From Desulfobacterales bacterium (lineage in GTDB: Bacteria > Desulfobacterota > Desulfobacteria > Desulfobacterales > UBA11574), in the NCBI GenBank assembly GCA_030601485.1, contig JAUVTO010000082.1, positions 1-7,649 on the forward strand: DNA of 7,649 nt. Reading direction: 5' to 3'. Both the position numbers and the translations under genes were made by a program. How positions within the stretch are numbered: the stretch's first letter is position 1; every line of letters begins with the position of its first letter. This document shows, piece by piece, positions 5,694 through 7,649 of this stretch. The notes under the pieces are model-generated. The model ran no database searches. It was not told the DNA's origin and saw only the letters and a list, made by a program, of their open reading frames with translations.

Positions 5694-7634
5694 TTAAAGT
5701 GCAAAATAAAAAGTTGCACCGCGATTTACATAACCTTCGGTCCATATACGGCCTTCGTGACGGTTAATGATGCGCATCACCGTAGCAAGACCAATGCCGA
5801 AACCTTCAAAATCGGTGTCTTTATGCAAGCGCTGGAAAGCTCCAAACAGTTTGCCGGCATAAGCCATGTCAAATCCCACGCCATTGTCTCGAACGCAATA
5901 GACAAGCTCATTATCTTGCAAAACGGTATCAAACACGATCCACGCTTTTTCTTGCTTGGATGTGAACTTCCATGCATTGCTCAGCAGGTTCTCAAGCACA
6001 ACTTCGATCAGGTTGGAATCGCAAATTGCGGTCACCTTATAACCGATAACAATATCTACCTTTCGATCCGGATCCCTTTCTTTAAGCTTACTCACTATTC
6101 TTTCTGCTATTTCACTTAAATTGACTTCTTCTTTCTTCAGTTCACGACGTGATATCCTTGAGAGAGAAAGCAGATCGTCAATAATCTGCCCCATTCGTTG
6201 GCTCGAAGAACGAACCCTGTTCAGATAATCTTTTCCTTCTGCATCCAGCTGATCATTATACTCTTCCAGCAAAGCCAAACTAAATCCGTCTATACTGCGA
6301 AGAGGCGCCCTTAGATCGTGTGAAACCGAATAAGAGAATGCTTCCAGCTCCATATTCGTAGCTTCAAGTTGTGAGGTCCGCTTCTTAACTCGCTGCTCAA
6401 GTTCTTCATTAAGCCTTCGAAATCTTTCCTCTGCACGTATACGTTCACTAACATTTTCACAAATGATATATTCCTTGTCTTCATCAAGAATAACCTGCCT
6501 GAAAATAATATTCTCTATATTTCCGTTCTTGTTTGTTACATTGAACATACGAGGTTCCCTGTTTAATTTTTTTGCCTTCTGCAGATCGTCTTTCCAGTGG
6601 GCAATAAAATCTCGTCGGTCAAAAATATTGGGGAAAATTTTATTATGCCAATCGGTAACGGTGGGGATGTCTTCAAGCCGGTAACCAAAACTTTCAACAA
6701 ATTCGGAATTTATATACTCAACACGTCCACCGGAATCCACTACGGTTATGGGGTAAGGCGAAAGCTTTACAATCTTTTGAAGAAGTTTTTCAGATGATGT
6801 ATATTTGTTTATATATCTTGTCGATAATATTACTCCTGTTAACAGGGCGATGAAAAAAGAGAGTCGCTCAAACAGAGCATCTGGCGGAATTTTAAAAACG
6901 ATTAAATCAAGAAGACCTTCAGTCCCATGGGGAGGCACGGAATGAGAAAAATCCTGGAACATTAAGCCAAAAGCACCATCAATCACCCAAAAAACACAAC
7001 CGATTAAAACAGCAGCAGCAAGAAGATAATTGGATCTCTTTTGTTCTTTAATCTCTTTTAACCCAAATATTTTTCGAATAGGTCCGAAAATTATCAAAAC
7101 ATCCGAAAGCAGTAGGATGAGATAACCATTAACCAAGGCCTCTATGGCTGTAACATTCACAAACGTCAAAGAAATTGATGTTACGGTCATTTCAGACGCC
7201 CACGCAGGCGGGTTAAATTGAAATACCCATCTAAATATTGTATATAATATTAGGGTATTAAATAATCGAAACGGAATCTCGAATACATAGGGATTCCATT
7301 TTTTCTCTCCGGTTTTTCCGAATCTTTTTGCACACCATCCGTGCCATACAATCCAGAGTATAAACATCAAAACCGTAACAACAGATATCCACCCACCTTT
7401 AATCCACATTGTATTAAAGGCCAAACAGAATATGGCGGAAAGTAATCCATATCTCCATCCCCACCTAAGAGATACGATCATTGGGCATACCAGACCCGCC
7501 ATGAATTTAATTTCGTGAGGTGGAAGTAAAAAAACAAATGGATGTATGTTCAGGCAAAACCCAATTAACCCTAAAACAATAGAAATAAAAATTTTATATA
7601 AATTCTCTTTAGTTATTTTAGGGACTTGATACAT
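5694..7634 (-). CDS. Membrane PAS sensor histidine kinase
   Basis: A 646-residue inner-membrane kinase. The N-terminal 275 residues are very hydrophobic, with about seven or eight membrane helices (roughly 12-30, 33-56, 60-79, 81-100, 118-138, 152-184, 203-220, 256-274). I do not recognise this part as a named sensor domain. A PAS domain follows (about 285-395, with FGYRLEDIP), then a coiled coil (about 396-430). The HisKA domain has FSYSVSHDLRAPLRSIDGF with phospho-acceptor His439. The catalytic domain has the N box ENLLSNAWKF (548-557), G1 DNGVGFD (583-589), LFGAFQRLH (597-605) and G2 GFGIGLA (611-617). All motifs are intact. This HisKA type usually pairs with Rcp1-like regulators, and the next gene encodes one. 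The ATG's first base is the last-but-one base of a 32-base repeat copy. Only a weak GGAA lies 9 bases upstream before the window ends, but any later Met (residue 45) would cut off a membrane helix. Confidence 0.93.
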   Translation of the reverse strand: MYQVPKITKENLYKIFISIVLGLIGFCLNIHPFVFLLPPHEIKFMAGLVCPMIVSLRWGWRYGLLSAIFCLAFNTMWIKGGWISVVTVLMFILWIVWHGWCAKRFGKTGEKKWNPYVFEIPFRLFNTLILYTIFRWVFQFNPPAWASEMTVTSISLTFVNVTAIEALVNGYLILLLSDVLIIFGPIRKIFGLKEIKEQKRSNYLLAAAVLIGCVFWVIDGAFGLMFQDFSHSVPPHGTEGLLDLIVFKIPPDALFERLSFFIALLTGVILSTRYINKYTSSEKLLQKIVKLSPYPITVVDSGGRVEYINSEFVESFGYRLEDIPTVTDWHNKIFPNIFDRRDFIAHWKDDLQKAKKLNREPRMFNVTNKNGNIENIIFRQVILDEDKEYIICENVSERIRAEERFRRLNEELEQRVKKRTSQLEATNMELEAFSYSVSHDLRAPLRSIDGFSLALLEEYNDQLDAEGKDYLNRVRSSSQRMGQIIDDLLSLSRISRRELKKEEVNLSEIAERIVSKLKERDPDRKVDIVIGYKVTAICDSNLIEVVLENLLSNAWKFTSKQEKAWIVFDTVLQDNELVYCVRDNGVGFDMAYAGKLFGAFQRLHKDTDFEGFGIGLATVMRIINRHEGRIWTEGYVNRGATFYFAL

Positions 7635-7649
7635 AATTAAACGTTCCGG
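7633..7649 (-). repeat. 32-base gene-edge repeat, copy 3 (cut by window end)
   Basis: Seventeen bases remain; they match the corresponding end of copy 2 at 16 of 17 positions and copy 1 at 14 of 17. Read on the - strand the copy ends ACGTTTAATTAT, and the final AT supplies the first two bases of the ATG of the histidine kinase gene. The rest would lie beyond 7649. It has the same orientation relative to its downstream gene as copy 2. Confidence 0.6.

Noticed and set aside
5677..5745. Upstream start for the single-domain response regulator
   Set aside because: It would add 23 residues that are not part of the receiver fold and overlap the kinase gene; ATG 5676 has AAAGGA upstream.

Overview
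The window looks like a chromosomal segment from an anaerobic, sulfate-reducer-like member of the Desulfobacterota (Desulfobacteraceae or Desulfosarcinaceae type). This is inferred from the style of the genes and the many small palindromic repeats between them; no marker gene proves it. I see no transposase, integrase, phage gene or CRISPR array.

Layout. Bases 1-157 hold a strong-looking promoter for a tRNA-Leu(CAG) gene (158-244). A 318-base gap follows, with a 32-base repeat copy, a strong small hairpin and a terminator-like hairpin with a T-run. A D-glycerate 2-kinase of the MOFRL family is encoded at 563-1921 (+). The next 550 bases (1922-2473) have no gene but are packed with repeats: GC-rich mini-hairpins, a long MITE-like palindrome, direct and inverted repeats, a likely promoter, and a second copy of the 32-base repeat.

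Two tightly coupled + strand genes follow: a small exported one-TM protein of the PA2779 family (2474-2893) and a lipoprotein C39-like cysteine peptidase with TPRs of the PA2778 family (2895-3836). This pair recurs together in proteobacteria and its job is unknown.

The rest (3852-7634) is a three-gene operon on the - strand, convergent with the peptidase gene. In transcription order it encodes a multi-TM PAS histidine kinase, a single-domain Rcp1/CheY-like response regulator and a REC-PAS-HD-GYP protein. All catalytic motifs look intact, so a membrane signal probably feeds a phosphorelay that controls c-di-GMP breakdown. A third, cut-off copy of the 32-base repeat runs into the kinase start codon at the window's end.

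The most unusual points are the 32-base repeat at gene edges, a possible protease-substrate relation between the PA2778 and PA2779 proteins, and a promoter that seems to have formed inside a repeat.
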